The notes: generated by a model not told the origin, from the sequence alone. Positions 14,501-23,820 are shown, counted from the stretch's first letter. The stretch: 64,000 bases of DNA from Streptomyces sp. YIM 130001 (GCF_003574445.1 NZ_KZ984555.1:272360-336359); one strand, 5' to 3'. Made by a program: numbers and translations.

Positions 14501-15745
14501 ATGCAGCGCGCAGCCAAAACCGCATCGGCCGTCATCGCCGCCACCACGGTGCTCGCCGTCACGGCCTGCGGCGGCTCCGGCTCCGAGGTAGCCGCCGACG
14601 AGAAGCAGACGCTGACCGTCTGGGCGATGGGCGCCGAGGGCGAGAAGCTCGGCGACGTCGCGAAGGCGTACCAGAAGGCGAATCCGAACATCACGGTGAA
14701 GGTGACCCCGGTCGGCTGGGACGTCGCCCACCAGAAGCTGGTGGCCGCCGCCGCAGCCGGGAATCTGCCCGACATCGCGCAGATGGGCGGCAGTTACATG
14801 GGCGAGTTCGCCGAGCTCGGCGTGCTCGAGCCGATCGACACCAAGACCTTCGACAAGTCGGACTTCTTCCCGGCCGGCTGGGAGCAGGGCGAGGTGGACG
14901 GCGAGGTCTACGGCGTGCCGTGGTACGTCGACACCCGCGTCCTCTACTACCGCACCGACCTCGCCGAGAAGGCCGGCGTCGACCAGGCTCCGACCGACTG
15001 GAAGGAGCTGCGGGACCTCGCCACCGCCTACCAGAAGAAGGCCGGCACCAAGTGGGGCCTGTCCATCCAGCCCAGCGGACTGGACACGGTGCAGAACTTC
15101 TACTCGTTCCTGTACTCGGCCGGCGGCGAGATCGTCGACGACGGGGGCAAGGCGGTCGTCGACAGCCCCGAGGCGGTCAAGGCCCTCGAGGAGTACGGCT
15201 CGTACTTCGACAAGGGCATCGCCAACAAGTCCGTGCAGCCGGGCTACGACGTGGTCAAGGACTTCGGCACCGGCCGGGTCCCGATGTTCTTCGGCGGCCC
15301 CTGGCACGTGACGCTCCTGAACGAGGGCCAGCCCGGCATCAAGGGCAAATGGGCGGTCGCCGAGGTGCCCGCGGACAAGACCTCCGTGTCGATGGCCGGC
15401 GGCTCCTCGCTGACCATCTCCAAGGACAGCGAACACAAGCCCGCGGCCGAGGAGTTCATCAAGTACCTCACGGACACCAAGGGCCAGGCCGACTGGTACG
15501 AGCGCACCAAGGACCTGCCGGCCAACACCTCGGCATGGAAGTCGGGCGACCTGACCTCCGACCCGAACCTGAAGGTCTTCGAGAAGCAGATGAAGACTGC
15601 CAAGTCCTCGCCCTCACTGCCCAATTGGACCGAGATCACCGACAAGGTCGACATCGCGATCGCCAAGGTCACCCAGGGCAAGGCGAGCGCCGAGGACGCC
15701 CTCGGCGAGGCGCAGTCCCAGATCGAGGGACTCGTCGGGAAGTAG
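14501..15745 (+). CDS. sugar ABC transporter substrate-binding lipoprotein
   Basis: A 414-residue solute-binding lipoprotein of the CUT1 (maltose/cellobiose-like) type. The signal peptide ends in the lipobox VTAC, with the lipidated Cys23. The mature part has the family pattern 'LTVWAMGAEGEKLGDVAKAYQKANP', a middle GGPWHVTLLNEG, and a C-terminal helix region. It should capture an oligosaccharide outside the membrane and deliver it to the two downstream permeases. ATG 14501 has AAGGAGGA just upstream; the open frame extends to 14441 but that region holds the operator. No ATP-binding subunit is encoded here, which is normal because actinomycetes share one MsiK-type ATPase. Confidence 0.9.
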   Translation: MQRAAKTASAVIAATTVLAVTACGGSGSEVAADEKQTLTVWAMGAEGEKLGDVAKAYQKANPNITVKVTPVGWDVAHQKLVAAAAAGNLPDIAQMGGSYMGEFAELGVLEPIDTKTFDKSDFFPAGWEQGEVDGEVYGVPWYVDTRVLYYRTDLAEKAGVDQAPTDWKELRDLATAYQKKAGTKWGLSIQPSGLDTVQNFYSFLYSAGGEIVDDGGKAVVDSPEAVKALEEYGSYFDKGIANKSVQPGYDVVKDFGTGRVPMFFGGPWHVTLLNEGQPGIKGKWAVAEVPADKTSVSMAGGSSLTISKDSEHKPAAEEFIKYLTDTKGQADWYERTKDLPANTSAWKSGDLTSDPNLKVFEKQMKTAKSSPSLPNWTEITDKVDIAIAKVTQGKASAEDALGEAQSQIEGLVGK

Positions 15746-15788
15746 ACCGGCAGCACGGCGAGGCAGAACCAGGAGCGAAGCAGAAGCC

Positions 15789-16781
15789 ATGAGCGCTACG
15801 ACCGGAAGTGCCGCTGACGCGGCCAAGGTTGCGGCCGGATCCCCCGCAGTGGACGATCCGACCGGGCCGGGCGGCGACCGCCGGAGCCGCGGACGGCCTC
15901 GGTTGGGTGTGCAGAACAGAGCCGGCTGGCTCTTCTCCACCCCCTTCCTGGCGCTGTTCACGGTCTTCATGGCGTTCCCGATCGTCGCCACCCTGCTGAT
16001 GAGTTTCACGGACTTCGGTCTGCGGAACGTCACGAACCCGCTGGACGCGGAGTTCATCGGCCTCGAGAACTACACGAAGCTGTTCGGCGACGAGCGGTTC
16101 CTCAAGTCCCTTTTCAACACGGCGTACTTCGTGGTGGCGGGCGTACCGCTGACCATCGGCCTCGGCCTGGTGACCGCGGTCCTGCTGAACAACGGCATCG
16201 ACCGGGCGCGGACCTTCTTCCGGGTCGGCTTCTACGCCCCCGTCGTCACCTCGATCGTCGCGATCGCCGTGGTCTGGCGCTTCGTGCTCGACCCGAGCGA
16301 CGGGCTGATCGCCGGGCTCGCCTCCGAAGTGGGCCTGACCTCACCGGACTTCCTCGGCTCGGAGGCGCTCGCGATGCCGTCGATGATCGTCATGGCGGTG
16401 TGGCGGAACCTCGGCACGGTCATGGTCCTCTTCATCGCCGGCCTGCAGGCCGTCCCCACCGAGACGCGGGAAGCCGCGCGCCTCGACGGCGCCGGCCCCT
16501 GGCAGGAGTTCCGGCTGGTCACGGTGCCGCTGCTCAGGCCGACCATCCTCTACGCGACGGTGATCACCACGATCGGCTATCTCAACGTCTTCGAGGAGCC
16601 GTTCGTGATGACCCAGGGCGGCCCGTCCGACTCCACCCTGACCGTCTCCCTGAACATGTACCGCGAGGGCTTCAACTTCTTCCACATGGGCTACGCGAGC
16701 GCCATGGCCTACGTGCTGTTCGTGGTGGTCATGGCCATCACGGTGCTGCAGCTGCGACTGCTGAAGGACAACACCGAATGA
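15789..16781 (+). CDS. sugar ABC transporter permease (MalF-like)
   Basis: A 330-residue inner-membrane permease. A disordered Gly/Arg-rich N terminus of about 45 residues is followed by six hydrophobic segments beginning 'WLFSTPFLALFTVFMAFPIV'. The EAA loop that contacts the ATPase is visible as EAARLDGAGPWQEFRLVTVP. It is the first of two permeases of a CUT1 importer and lies 43 nt after the binding protein. Its TGA overlaps the next permease's ATG. The substrate is not fixed by the sequence; the linked GH1 enzyme points to a beta-linked gluco-oligosaccharide. Confidence 0.9.
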   Translation: MSATTGSAADAAKVAAGSPAVDDPTGPGGDRRSRGRPRLGVQNRAGWLFSTPFLALFTVFMAFPIVATLLMSFTDFGLRNVTNPLDAEFIGLENYTKLFGDERFLKSLFNTAYFVVAGVPLTIGLGLVTAVLLNNGIDRARTFFRVGFYAPVVTSIVAIAVVWRFVLDPSDGLIAGLASEVGLTSPDFLGSEALAMPSMIVMAVWRNLGTVMVLFIAGLQAVPTETREAARLDGAGPWQEFRLVTVPLLRPTILYATVITTIGYLNVFEEPFVMTQGGPSDSTLTVSLNMYREGFNFFHMGYASAMAYVLFVVVMAITVLQLRLLKDNTE

Positions 16782-17674
16782 GCGCCCCCACGAAGGTCCC
16801 GCACCTCACCTCCGAGCGCCCTTCCGCAGCTGCTTCCGGGCCGGTGAGGAAGCGCCGGGCGCGCAGGCCGCTGACGTACGTCCTGCTCTCGGTCGGTCTG
16901 CTGGTCATGTCGGCGCCGTTCCTGTGGATGGGTCTTTCGGCCTTCAAGTCGCAGAGCGAGCTGACCGCGAGCCCGCCCGTGTGGATCCCCACCGAGTGGA
17001 CGCTCGCCAACTTCCGGCAGCTGCTCGACGACCTCGATCTGCCGCTGTACTTCATGAACTCGGTGATCGTGGCCGTCCTGGTCACCGTCTCCAACCTGGT
17101 GTTCTGCTCGATGCTCGGCTACGCCCTGGCCAAGCTGAAGTTCGTCGGACAGAACAAGGTGTTCGCGGTGGTGCTCGGCGCCCTGATGGTCCCCGGCAAC
17201 CTGATGCTGCTTCCGCTGTTCGTGCTGATGAGCAAGCTGCAGCTGATCGACAGCTACGCGGGTCTTGTACTGCCGTTCGCCGCGGGCGCGTTCGGGGTGT
17301 TCCTGATGCGCCAGTTCATGCAGTCCATCCCGGACGAGCTGCTCGAGGCGGCGCGGATGGACGGCGCCGGCGAGTGGTACATCTTCTGGCGGATCGCGAT
17401 GCCGCTGGTCAAGCCCGCGCTCGCGACGCTGTCGATCTTCACGTTCCTCGGCTCCTGGAACAACTTCGTCTGGCCGCTGATCGCGACCAACGATCCGGAC
17501 AAGTACACGCTGCCGGTGGCCCTGGCCACGTTCGCCACCGACCCGAACAAGGCGGGCGGGTCGAACGGTGTCCTGATGGCCGGCTCGTTCCTGATCGTGC
17601 TGCCCGTGCTCGTGGTCTTCATCGCCATGCAGCGGCACTTCACCCAGGGCATCGCCACCGCCGGCATGAAGTAG
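16778..17674 (+). CDS. sugar ABC transporter permease (MalG-like)
   Basis: A 298-residue permease with six membrane segments, starting after a basic N terminus (KRRARRPLTYVLLSVGLLVM). The EAA loop is EAARMDGAGEWYIFWRIAMP and the protein ends 'QRHFTQGIATAGMK', as usual for MalG-like subunits. ATG 16778 overlaps the stop of the first permease as ATGA. It forms the second half of the channel. The operon continues after 108 nt into the GH1 gene. Confidence 0.9.
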   Translation: MSAPTKVPHLTSERPSAAASGPVRKRRARRPLTYVLLSVGLLVMSAPFLWMGLSAFKSQSELTASPPVWIPTEWTLANFRQLLDDLDLPLYFMNSVIVAVLVTVSNLVFCSMLGYALAKLKFVGQNKVFAVVLGALMVPGNLMLLPLFVLMSKLQLIDSYAGLVLPFAAGAFGVFLMRQFMQSIPDELLEAARMDGAGEWYIFWRIAMPLVKPALATLSIFTFLGSWNNFVWPLIATNDPDKYTLPVALATFATDPNKAGGSNGVLMAGSFLIVLPVLVVFIAMQRHFTQGIATAGMK

Positions 17675-17782
17675 TCCGCGCGCCCGCGCTCCCGTCGTCG
17701 TCAGGCGCCGGCGGGTGCCCCCGGCGTGCCCGTATCTCCGCCCGACCGTCCGCGCCCCTCCGTACGAGAAAGACATGCCGCG

Positions 17783-18985
17783 ATGACGCACAGCACCACC
17801 CCGTTCCCCGAAGGCTTCCTGTGGGGCGCCTCCACCGCCGCCCACCAGATCGAGGGCAACAACACGAACAGCGACTGGTGGGTGAAGGAGCACTCCACCG
17901 GTACGCACATCCAGGAGCCCAGCCTGGACGCCTGCGACAGCTATCACCGCTGGCGCGAGGACATGGATCTGCTGGCCTCGCTCGGCTTCACCGACTACCG
18001 CTTCAGCATCGAGTGGGCGCGCATCGAGCCCGCCGAAGGACGGTTCTCGAACGCCGAACTCGCCCACTACCGGGGGATGGTGGAGGGCGCGCTCGTGCGC
18101 GGTCTGCGCCCGATGGTGACGCTGCACCACTTCACCGTGCCGCAGTGGTTCGAGGCGCGCGGCGGCTGGACGGCCCAGGGCGCGGTCGAGCTGTTCGCCC
18201 GCTACGTGGCCGCGTGTGCGCCGGTCATCGGCGACGGCGTACGCCATGTGTGCACGATCAACGAGCCCAACATGGTGTCCGTGACCGCCGGCCTCGCCAA
18301 GCGCGGCGAGATCGGCTTCCCGCCGGCCGGGCTGCCGACACCGCACGAGGAGACCACGTACGCGGTGATCGCCGCGCACAAGGCCGCGGTGAAGGAGGTC
18401 CGCGCGATCAACTCCGAGATCCAGGTCGGCTGGACCGTCGCCAACCAGGTCTACCAGGCACTGCCCGGCGCCGAGGAGGTCACGGCCGCCTACCGCCACC
18501 CGCGCGAGGACGTCTTCATCGAGGCCGCCCGCGACGACGACTGGATCGGCGTGCAGTCCTACACCCGCACGGCGATCGGCCCCGAGGGTCCGATCCCGGC
18601 ACCGGAGCACGTCGAGCGGACGCTGACGCAGTGGGAGTACTACCCGACGGCCGTCGGGCACGCACTGCGGCACACCGCCGAGATCGTCGGCGACGTCCCG
18701 CTGATCGTCACCGAGAACGGCATCGCGACCAGCGACGACAGCCGCCGGCTCGACTACTACGCGGGGGCGCTCGGCGAGGTCGCCGCAGCCCTCGAGGACG
18801 GCCTGAACGTCCAGGGCTACCTGGCCTGGAGCGCCCTCGACAACTACGAATGGGGCTCCTTCAAGCCGACGTTCGGCCTGATCGCCGTCGACTGGAAGAC
18901 CTTCGAGCGCACCGCCCGCCCGTCCGCCGAGTGGCTGGGCGGACTCGGCCACAGCCGCGAGCTGCCGCGCCGCGCCTGCGCGTGA
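17783..18985 (+). CDS. GH1 beta-glucosidase
   Basis: A 400-residue family 1 glycoside hydrolase without a signal peptide, so it acts on imported sugars. The N-terminal signature is FLWGASTAAHQIEG, the acid/base is Glu161 in TINEPN, and the nucleophile is Glu311 in VTENG. The aglycone-side WSALDNYEW segment is also present. It should release glucose (or a related sugar) from beta-linked oligosaccharides delivered by the ABC importer, as in the Streptomyces ceb-bglC arrangement. At 400 residues it is shorter than the usual 440-480, but all core motifs are seen. ATG 17783 is the only good start near the conserved N terminus. Confidence 0.92.
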   Translation: MTHSTTPFPEGFLWGASTAAHQIEGNNTNSDWWVKEHSTGTHIQEPSLDACDSYHRWREDMDLLASLGFTDYRFSIEWARIEPAEGRFSNAELAHYRGMVEGALVRGLRPMVTLHHFTVPQWFEARGGWTAQGAVELFARYVAACAPVIGDGVRHVCTINEPNMVSVTAGLAKRGEIGFPPAGLPTPHEETTYAVIAAHKAAVKEVRAINSEIQVGWTVANQVYQALPGAEEVTAAYRHPREDVFIEAARDDDWIGVQSYTRTAIGPEGPIPAPEHVERTLTQWEYYPTAVGHALRHTAEIVGDVPLIVTENGIATSDDSRRLDYYAGALGEVAAALEDGLNVQGYLAWSALDNYEWGSFKPTFGLIAVDWKTFERTARPSAEWLGGLGHSRELPRRACA

Positions 18986-19010
18986 CGGCTCGCGCTCTCC
19001 GACCCGGGGG

Positions 19011-19032
19011 CCGGCGGTCCTGACTCCGCCGG
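19011..19032 (+). terminator. stem-loop after the GH1 gene
   Basis: Arms CCGGCGG and CCGCCGG, perfect over 7 bp with an 8-nt loop, start 26 bases after the beta-glucosidase stop. It may end the sugar operon and separate it from the secreted glucanase-like gene, although readthrough is possible. Confidence 0.45.
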
Positions 19033-19135
19033 TCCCCGCGGGACTCCGGCCGGCCCCACCGCCCCGTCGGGCCGGCCGGTTCCCCTCCTCGTACGCCCTG
19101 TCACTGCACCGTCCCTCTGCTATGGGAGCCGCGCC

Positions 19136-20557
19136 ATGGATCGTCGTACGTTTCTCGCTGCCGCATCGGTGACCGCCGGTTCGGCTCTGGCCCTCTCGGC
19201 GGCGCCCGCGAGCGCCACCGCGGACCGGCGTCCGTCCGGGTCCGAACGGGCCCTGCTGCAAAGGTGGTTCGAGGACACCTACCGCTCCCTGACGACCATG
19301 ACGACCGGCTTCGGTCTCACCACCGACAAGATGGACGTCAGCGGTACGACCCCCGAACTGTCCCGGCAGACGTCACCGACGAACATCGGGTGCGGGCTGT
19401 GGTCGACGGTGGCCGCGCAGGGGCTCGGCGTGATCGGTAGGGCCGAGTGCCGGCGCCGACTCACCCGTACCGTCTCCGCGGTCGAGCGCCTGGAGCACTT
19501 CCACGGCTGGTGGGTCAACTGGTACGACGCGTACGACGGTTCGGTGCTCACCAGCTGGCCGGGCACGGGTGAGACGATCCGGCCGTTCCTCTCGTCGGTC
19601 GACAACGCCTGGCTCGTCACCGGCCTCCGCGTCGCCGCCGAGGCCGAACCCTCGCTGCGCCCGCGCATCGCGCGCCTGCTCGCGGACGCGGACTGGTCGT
19701 ACTTCTACACGCCGTACGAAGCGGCGGATCCGGTGGCACACCCGGGCCAGCTGCGCGGCGGCTACTGGCCGGACGGTCCCGGCAGGGGCGAACCCACCGA
19801 GCACCACTACGGGGCGCTCAACACCGAGCCCAGGATGGCCAGTTACCTCGGAATCGCGGACGGCTCGCTGCCCACGGACCACTACTGGCACCTGCTGCGC
19901 ACGATGCTGCCGGAGCACGAGCAGGAGCAGCAGCCCGGGGGCTCGTACGTGACGGTGGACGGGATCCGGGTGTGGCAGGGCCACTACACGTACCGCGGCC
20001 GGAAGTTGGTGCCGACCTGGGGCGGGTCGATGTTCGAGGCGCTGATGGTGCCGCTGTTCGTGCCCGAGCCGGAGTGGTCGCCGCGCTCCTGGGGGCGTAC
20101 GCACCGGCGGTATGTACGCAGCCACATCGAGCACGGTCTCGCGGAGGAGAAGTACGGCTACTGGGGCTTCTCGCCGTCGAACATCCCGGCCGGTGGATAC
20201 AGCGAGTACGGCGTCGACGGGATCGGTATGCAGGTCGACGGCTACCGGTCGCAGGGAGTGGTGACTCCGCACGCCTCGTTCCTCGCGCTGCCGTACGCGC
20301 GCACCGAGGCGGTGGCGAACCTCCGGGCGCTGGCGGCGGACTTCGGGGCGTACGACCCGCGGTTCGGGTTCCGGGACTCGGTGGACGTGGGCGGGGACGG
20401 CCGGGTCAGCGACTTCGTGCTGGCGCTCGACCAGGGGATGGTCGCTGCGGCGCTCGCGCAGGAACTGCGGCCGGGTCTGTTGAAGCGGGCCTTCACGGGC
20501 GGGGGTTTCGCACGGAGGGTACGGCCGCTGTTGGAGGCGGAGCGGTTCGGCGTGTGA
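19136..20557 (+). CDS. Tat-exported glycoamylase-like (PF10091 / GH144-type) protein
   Basis: A 473-residue exported protein. It begins MDRRTFLAAASVTAG, a twin-arginine-style signal, with cleavage likely after APASA (about residue 27). The body shows the glycoamylase-like family pattern: 'VDNAWLVTGLRVA', 'TWGGSMFEALMV', 'EKYGYWGFSPSNIPAGGYSEYG' in shortened form, and VVTPHASFLALPYA before a final FGAYDPRFGFRDSV. Characterised relatives in GH144 are endo-beta-1,2-glucanases, and the same domain occurs in cyclic beta-1,2-glucan synthases. With the upstream importer and GH1 enzyme it suggests extracellular beta-glucan attack, uptake and intracellular hydrolysis. The linkage is inferred; exo-activity or another alpha/alpha-barrel function is possible. 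Confidence 0.75.
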   Translation: MDRRTFLAAASVTAGSALALSAAPASATADRRPSGSERALLQRWFEDTYRSLTTMTTGFGLTTDKMDVSGTTPELSRQTSPTNIGCGLWSTVAAQGLGVIGRAECRRRLTRTVSAVERLEHFHGWWVNWYDAYDGSVLTSWPGTGETIRPFLSSVDNAWLVTGLRVAAEAEPSLRPRIARLLADADWSYFYTPYEAADPVAHPGQLRGGYWPDGPGRGEPTEHHYGALNTEPRMASYLGIADGSLPTDHYWHLLRTMLPEHEQEQQPGGSYVTVDGIRVWQGHYTYRGRKLVPTWGGSMFEALMVPLFVPEPEWSPRSWGRTHRRYVRSHIEHGLAEEKYGYWGFSPSNIPAGGYSEYGVDGIGMQVDGYRSQGVVTPHASFLALPYARTEAVANLRALAADFGAYDPRFGFRDSVDVGGDGRVSDFVLALDQGMVAAALAQELRPGLLKRAFTGGGFARRVRPLLEAERFGV

Positions 20558-20642
20558 CGCGCAGGGGCAGCCCGGGCCGCGGCGGTTCCGGGGCCTGCGG
20601 CCCTCTGTCAGCCAGTGGAATCCCGCGGGTGTACGCCCAGTT

Positions 20643-20837
20643 GTGGCTGCGGGCGCGCCGGGGCGGAGTGCTTCGGCAGCAGGAGGGACAGGACGAACCT
20701 CGCTGCACGGCGAGATCCACCGGCGACGGACGGAGGGCGAGAGCGTCGACGCCATTCGTCCGGTGCTGATCGACCTCGCGCAGGAGGTGTTCGGGCTGGT
20801 CAGGAACGGTCTGGGCGACTACGCGGTCCGCCGCTAG
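20643..20837 (+). pseudogene. short coding-like stretch, possible gene remnant
   Basis: In the 354-base gap 20558-20911 one frame shows strong third-position GC from about 20700 to the TAG at 20835. It encodes a plausible amphipathic end (DAIRPVLIDLAQEVFGLV). The only in-frame start, GTG 20643, lies in sequence without coding bias and has no convincing ribosome-binding site. I do not recognise it. It may be the 3' end of a decayed gene, or a very small protein with an unseen start. The rest of the gap holds nothing I can name apart from the TPM gene start region. Confidence 0.25.
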
Positions 20838-20911
20838 CGCCCCGGCGGCGACAAGGAGGGACGGGCGCTACCTGATTCGCGGGCCGGACAAATGGGTCAT
20901 ACGCTCCCCGT

Positions 20912-23023
20912 GTGACGACGAGTCGGGCATCGCGTGGTGCGTCGGGCCGGATACCCCTGGGCTGGGTGTCCGGCCCTGCGGCGCTCGCCGCGCGGATGCT
21001 TGCCGCGCTGGTGCTCGTGCTCGGGCCTCTCGCCCTGCCCGCCGCGGCCGACGATCCCGTGACGCTCTCCCGGGACGGGCAGGTCACCGACAAGCCCGAT
21101 GCGCTCGGTGACCGCGAGCCGGATGTGACGAAGGCGCTGCAGCGGCTCGACAGCGAGCACGGGCTGCAGCTCTTCGTCGCCTACGTACGGGACTTCTCCG
21201 GGCGTTCCGCACAGAGCTGGGCCGACGCCACCGCCGAGCGCAACGGCCTGGGCGCCGACGACCTGCTGCTCGCCGTCGCCACCCACGACCGCCAGTACGC
21301 CTACTCCGCCGACCCCGGGTCCGGCCTGAGCGAGGAGCAACTGCGGGAGGTGGCACGCACCGCCGTCGAGCCCGCGCTGCGGCGGAACGACTGGGCCGGC
21401 GCCGCGATCGGCGCCGCCGACGGCTATGCGGCGACGCTGTCCGGGCAGCCGGTGCCGACTCCGGCGATCACTCCGGGTGAGGCGGATCCCGGGGGTGGCG
21501 GTGGATCCGGTTCCGCCGGCGATCTGGCGCTCCCGGTGATCGCCGTGGCCGGTGCGGGCGGGATCGCCCTGTACGCCTACTCCCGGCGCAAGCGGCGGGC
21601 CATGACGCGCACGACACCGCACGGCGGGACACCGGAACAGCCGGTCACTCCGCTGCCGGAGCTCGACGCCCGTGCCAAGGAACTCCTGGTGGAGACCGAC
21701 GACTCGGTGCGCACCAGCGAGGAGGAACTGGGCTTCGCCTCCGCCCAGTTCGGTGCGGAGGCGGCGCGGCCGTTCGGCGCGGCTCTGGCGTACGCCAAGA
21801 CCGAGTTGACGGCTGCGTTCCGGATCCGCCAGGAGCTGGACGACGCGTTCCCCGAGGACGACGCGACGAAGCGCCGGATGCTGGAGGAGATCGTCAGCCG
21901 GTGCACGGCCGCGGGCGAGCGGCTCGACGCGGAGGCCGCGGCCTTCGACGCGCTGCGGTCCCTGCAGGAGCGTGCACCCGACGCCCTCGCGCACGCGGAG
22001 CAGGCCTTCCGTGAGCTCTCCGGCCGTGCCGACCGGGCCAGGGACACCCTCGCCACCCTCGGCGAGACGTACACGCAGACGGCGTGCGCGACGGTGGCCG
22101 GCCACCCGGACGAGGCCGCCGAACGCCTCGCCTTCGCCGAGGCCCAGCTGGCCGAGGCCCGTACGGCCGTCGACGCGGGCGACAACAGTGCGGCAGCCGT
22201 ACCGCTGCGGGCCGCCGAGGCCGCGGTCGACCAGGCCACCACCCTGGTCGAGGCCGTCGACCGCTTCGCGGGCGAGCTGGCCGAGGCCGCGGAACGCCTG
22301 CCCGGCGCCCTCACCGAGACCGAGACCGACCTGGCGGACGCGCGCGGCATGCTGAGCGGTACCGCCGCAGGCACCTCGACCGCCGATCTGCAGGGCCGTA
22401 TCGCCCGCGCGGAGACCGTGCTCACCGACGTCAAGCGGGAGACCACCGGCCGCTACGACCCGATCGACGCCCTGCGCCGTGTCGAGGAGGCGGACACGGC
22501 CCTCGACGAGGCGCTGGCCGGCGCCCGGGAGCGCGAGACCAGCGATGTGCGGGCCCGCGGACTGCTCGACCAGGCCCTGCTGACCGCGCGCAGCGGCATC
22601 GCGGCAGCCGCGGACTACATCACCACGCACCGCGGTGCCGTCGGCAGCGTCGCCAGGACGCGGCTCGCCGAAGCGCAGCGCCGTCTTGAGCGGGCCCGGG
22701 AACTCGGTGCTCCCGACGCGTCGACCGCACTGGCCGAGGCACAGCAGGCCGACGCCCTGGCGCGCCAGGCACAGCAGCTCGCCGAGCAGGACGTGCGGTC
22801 GTACGGCGGCCCGGGCGGTCCGTTCGGCGGCGGAGGCATGGGCGGCGGCCGCGGCGGGTCGGGCGGGGCAGTGCTCGGCGGGATTCTGCTCGGGCAGATC
22901 CTCGGCGGGATGGGCGGGCGCGGGGGCGGCGGGTTCGGCGGTGGGGGCGGCGGATTCGGCGGGCCCGGGAGCTTCGGCGGTGGGGGAACCAGGGGGCGGA
23001 TGGGGGGTGGCGGGAGGTTCTGA
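20912..23023 (+). CDS. TPM-domain membrane protein with coiled coil and Gly-rich tail
   Basis: A 703-residue envelope protein. The basic N terminus leads into a hydrophobic signal ending LALPAAADD (about residue 47). A TPM domain follows at about 50-175 (GLQLFVAYVRDFSGRSAQSW). A linker then leads to a transmembrane segment LALPVIAVAGAGGIALYAY (about 205-225). A long charged coiled-coil region of about 370 residues faces the cytoplasm, and the last 90 residues are almost pure Gly with Phe/Arg. TPM proteins occur in photosystem repair (TLP18.3) and in bacterial envelope proteins with phosphatase-like folds. The PspA/IM30 gene 78 nt downstream suggests membrane-stress maintenance. GTG 20912 is the first start in frame. 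Confidence 0.85.
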   Translation: MTTSRASRGASGRIPLGWVSGPAALAARMLAALVLVLGPLALPAAADDPVTLSRDGQVTDKPDALGDREPDVTKALQRLDSEHGLQLFVAYVRDFSGRSAQSWADATAERNGLGADDLLLAVATHDRQYAYSADPGSGLSEEQLREVARTAVEPALRRNDWAGAAIGAADGYAATLSGQPVPTPAITPGEADPGGGGGSGSAGDLALPVIAVAGAGGIALYAYSRRKRRAMTRTTPHGGTPEQPVTPLPELDARAKELLVETDDSVRTSEEELGFASAQFGAEAARPFGAALAYAKTELTAAFRIRQELDDAFPEDDATKRRMLEEIVSRCTAAGERLDAEAAAFDALRSLQERAPDALAHAEQAFRELSGRADRARDTLATLGETYTQTACATVAGHPDEAAERLAFAEAQLAEARTAVDAGDNSAAAVPLRAAEAAVDQATTLVEAVDRFAGELAEAAERLPGALTETETDLADARGMLSGTAAGTSTADLQGRIARAETVLTDVKRETTGRYDPIDALRRVEEADTALDEALAGARERETSDVRARGLLDQALLTARSGIAAAADYITTHRGAVGSVARTRLAEAQRRLERARELGAPDASTALAEAQQADALARQAQQLAEQDVRSYGGPGGPFGGGGMGGGRGGSGGAVLGGILLGQILGGMGGRGGGGFGGGGGGFGGPGSFGGGGTRGRMGGGGRF

Positions 23024-23101
23024 TCCATCGCGCCCCGGCCCGTTCCCTCCTCTCGGCCGCACCCACCTCAGCGGCGACCCACCGACGTAGCAGGAGCTCT
23101 C

Positions 23102-23815
23102 ATGACGAAGCAGACCATCCTCGGCCGTGTCACCCAGCTCGCCAAGGCGAACATCAACGCGGTCCTCGATCAGGCCGAGGATCCGCAGAAGATGCTGGAC
23201 CAGCTGATCCGCGACTACTCCAACAACATCCAGGAGGCCGAGCAGGCGGTGGCCACGACCATCGGCCAGCTGCGTCTCCTGGAGGCCGACCACAAGGAGG
23301 ACGTCGAGGCGGCCGGCGCCTGGGGCGGGAAGGCGCTGGCGGCCAGCAGCAAGGCCGATCAGCTGCGGGCCGACGCGAACGGCGCGGAGGCCGACCGCTT
23401 CGACTCGCTGGCCAAGGTGGCGCTGCAGCGCCAGTTGCAGTCCGAGCGGGAGGCCAAGGACGCCGAGCCGACGATCGCCGCCCAGAACGAGGTGGTCGCC
23501 AAGCTCAAGGACGGGCTCTCCCGCATGAAGGAGAAACTCGCCGAACTGCAGTCCAAGCGCGACGAGTTGGTTGCCCGCTCGAAGACGGCCGAGGCACAGA
23601 ACAAGATGATGGACGCCGCGGCGAGCATCAATGTGCTCGACCCGACGAGCGACCTGGGCCGGTTCGAGGACAAGGTGCGGCGCGAGGAGGCCCGGGCCCT
23701 GGGTAAGCAGGAGCTCGCGGCCTCGTCCCTCGACGCGCAGTTCGAGGAGCTCGACTCGCTCGGCGACCGCGCGGAGATCGAGGCACGTCTGGCGTCCCTC
23801 AAGGCGACGACCTAG
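23102..23815 (+). CDS. PspA/IM30 (Vipp1) family protein
   Basis: A 237-residue, almost wholly helical protein of the PspA/IM30 type. It begins 'TILGRVTQLAKANINAVLDQAEDPQKMLDQ', the amphipathic membrane-binding helix of the family, followed by long coiled coils (EKLAELQSKRDELVARSKTA). It has no signal peptide. Such proteins form oligomeric scaffolds on the inner membrane face and protect against envelope stress. It lies directly after the TPM-domain gene, a pairing that suggests shared function. An inverted repeat just after the stop should end the transcript. Confidence 0.9.
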   Translation: MTKQTILGRVTQLAKANINAVLDQAEDPQKMLDQLIRDYSNNIQEAEQAVATTIGQLRLLEADHKEDVEAAGAWGGKALAASSKADQLRADANGAEADRFDSLAKVALQRQLQSEREAKDAEPTIAAQNEVVAKLKDGLSRMKEKLAELQSKRDELVARSKTAEAQNKMMDAAASINVLDPTSDLGRFEDKVRREEARALGKQELAASSLDAQFEELDSLGDRAEIEARLASLKATT

Positions 23816-23820
23816 GGCAC

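Noticed and set aside
16709..19261. 850-codon open frame on the minus strand
   Set aside because: It lies opposite the second permease and the GH1 gene; no domain is recognisable and the composition is Arg/Gly/His-rich.
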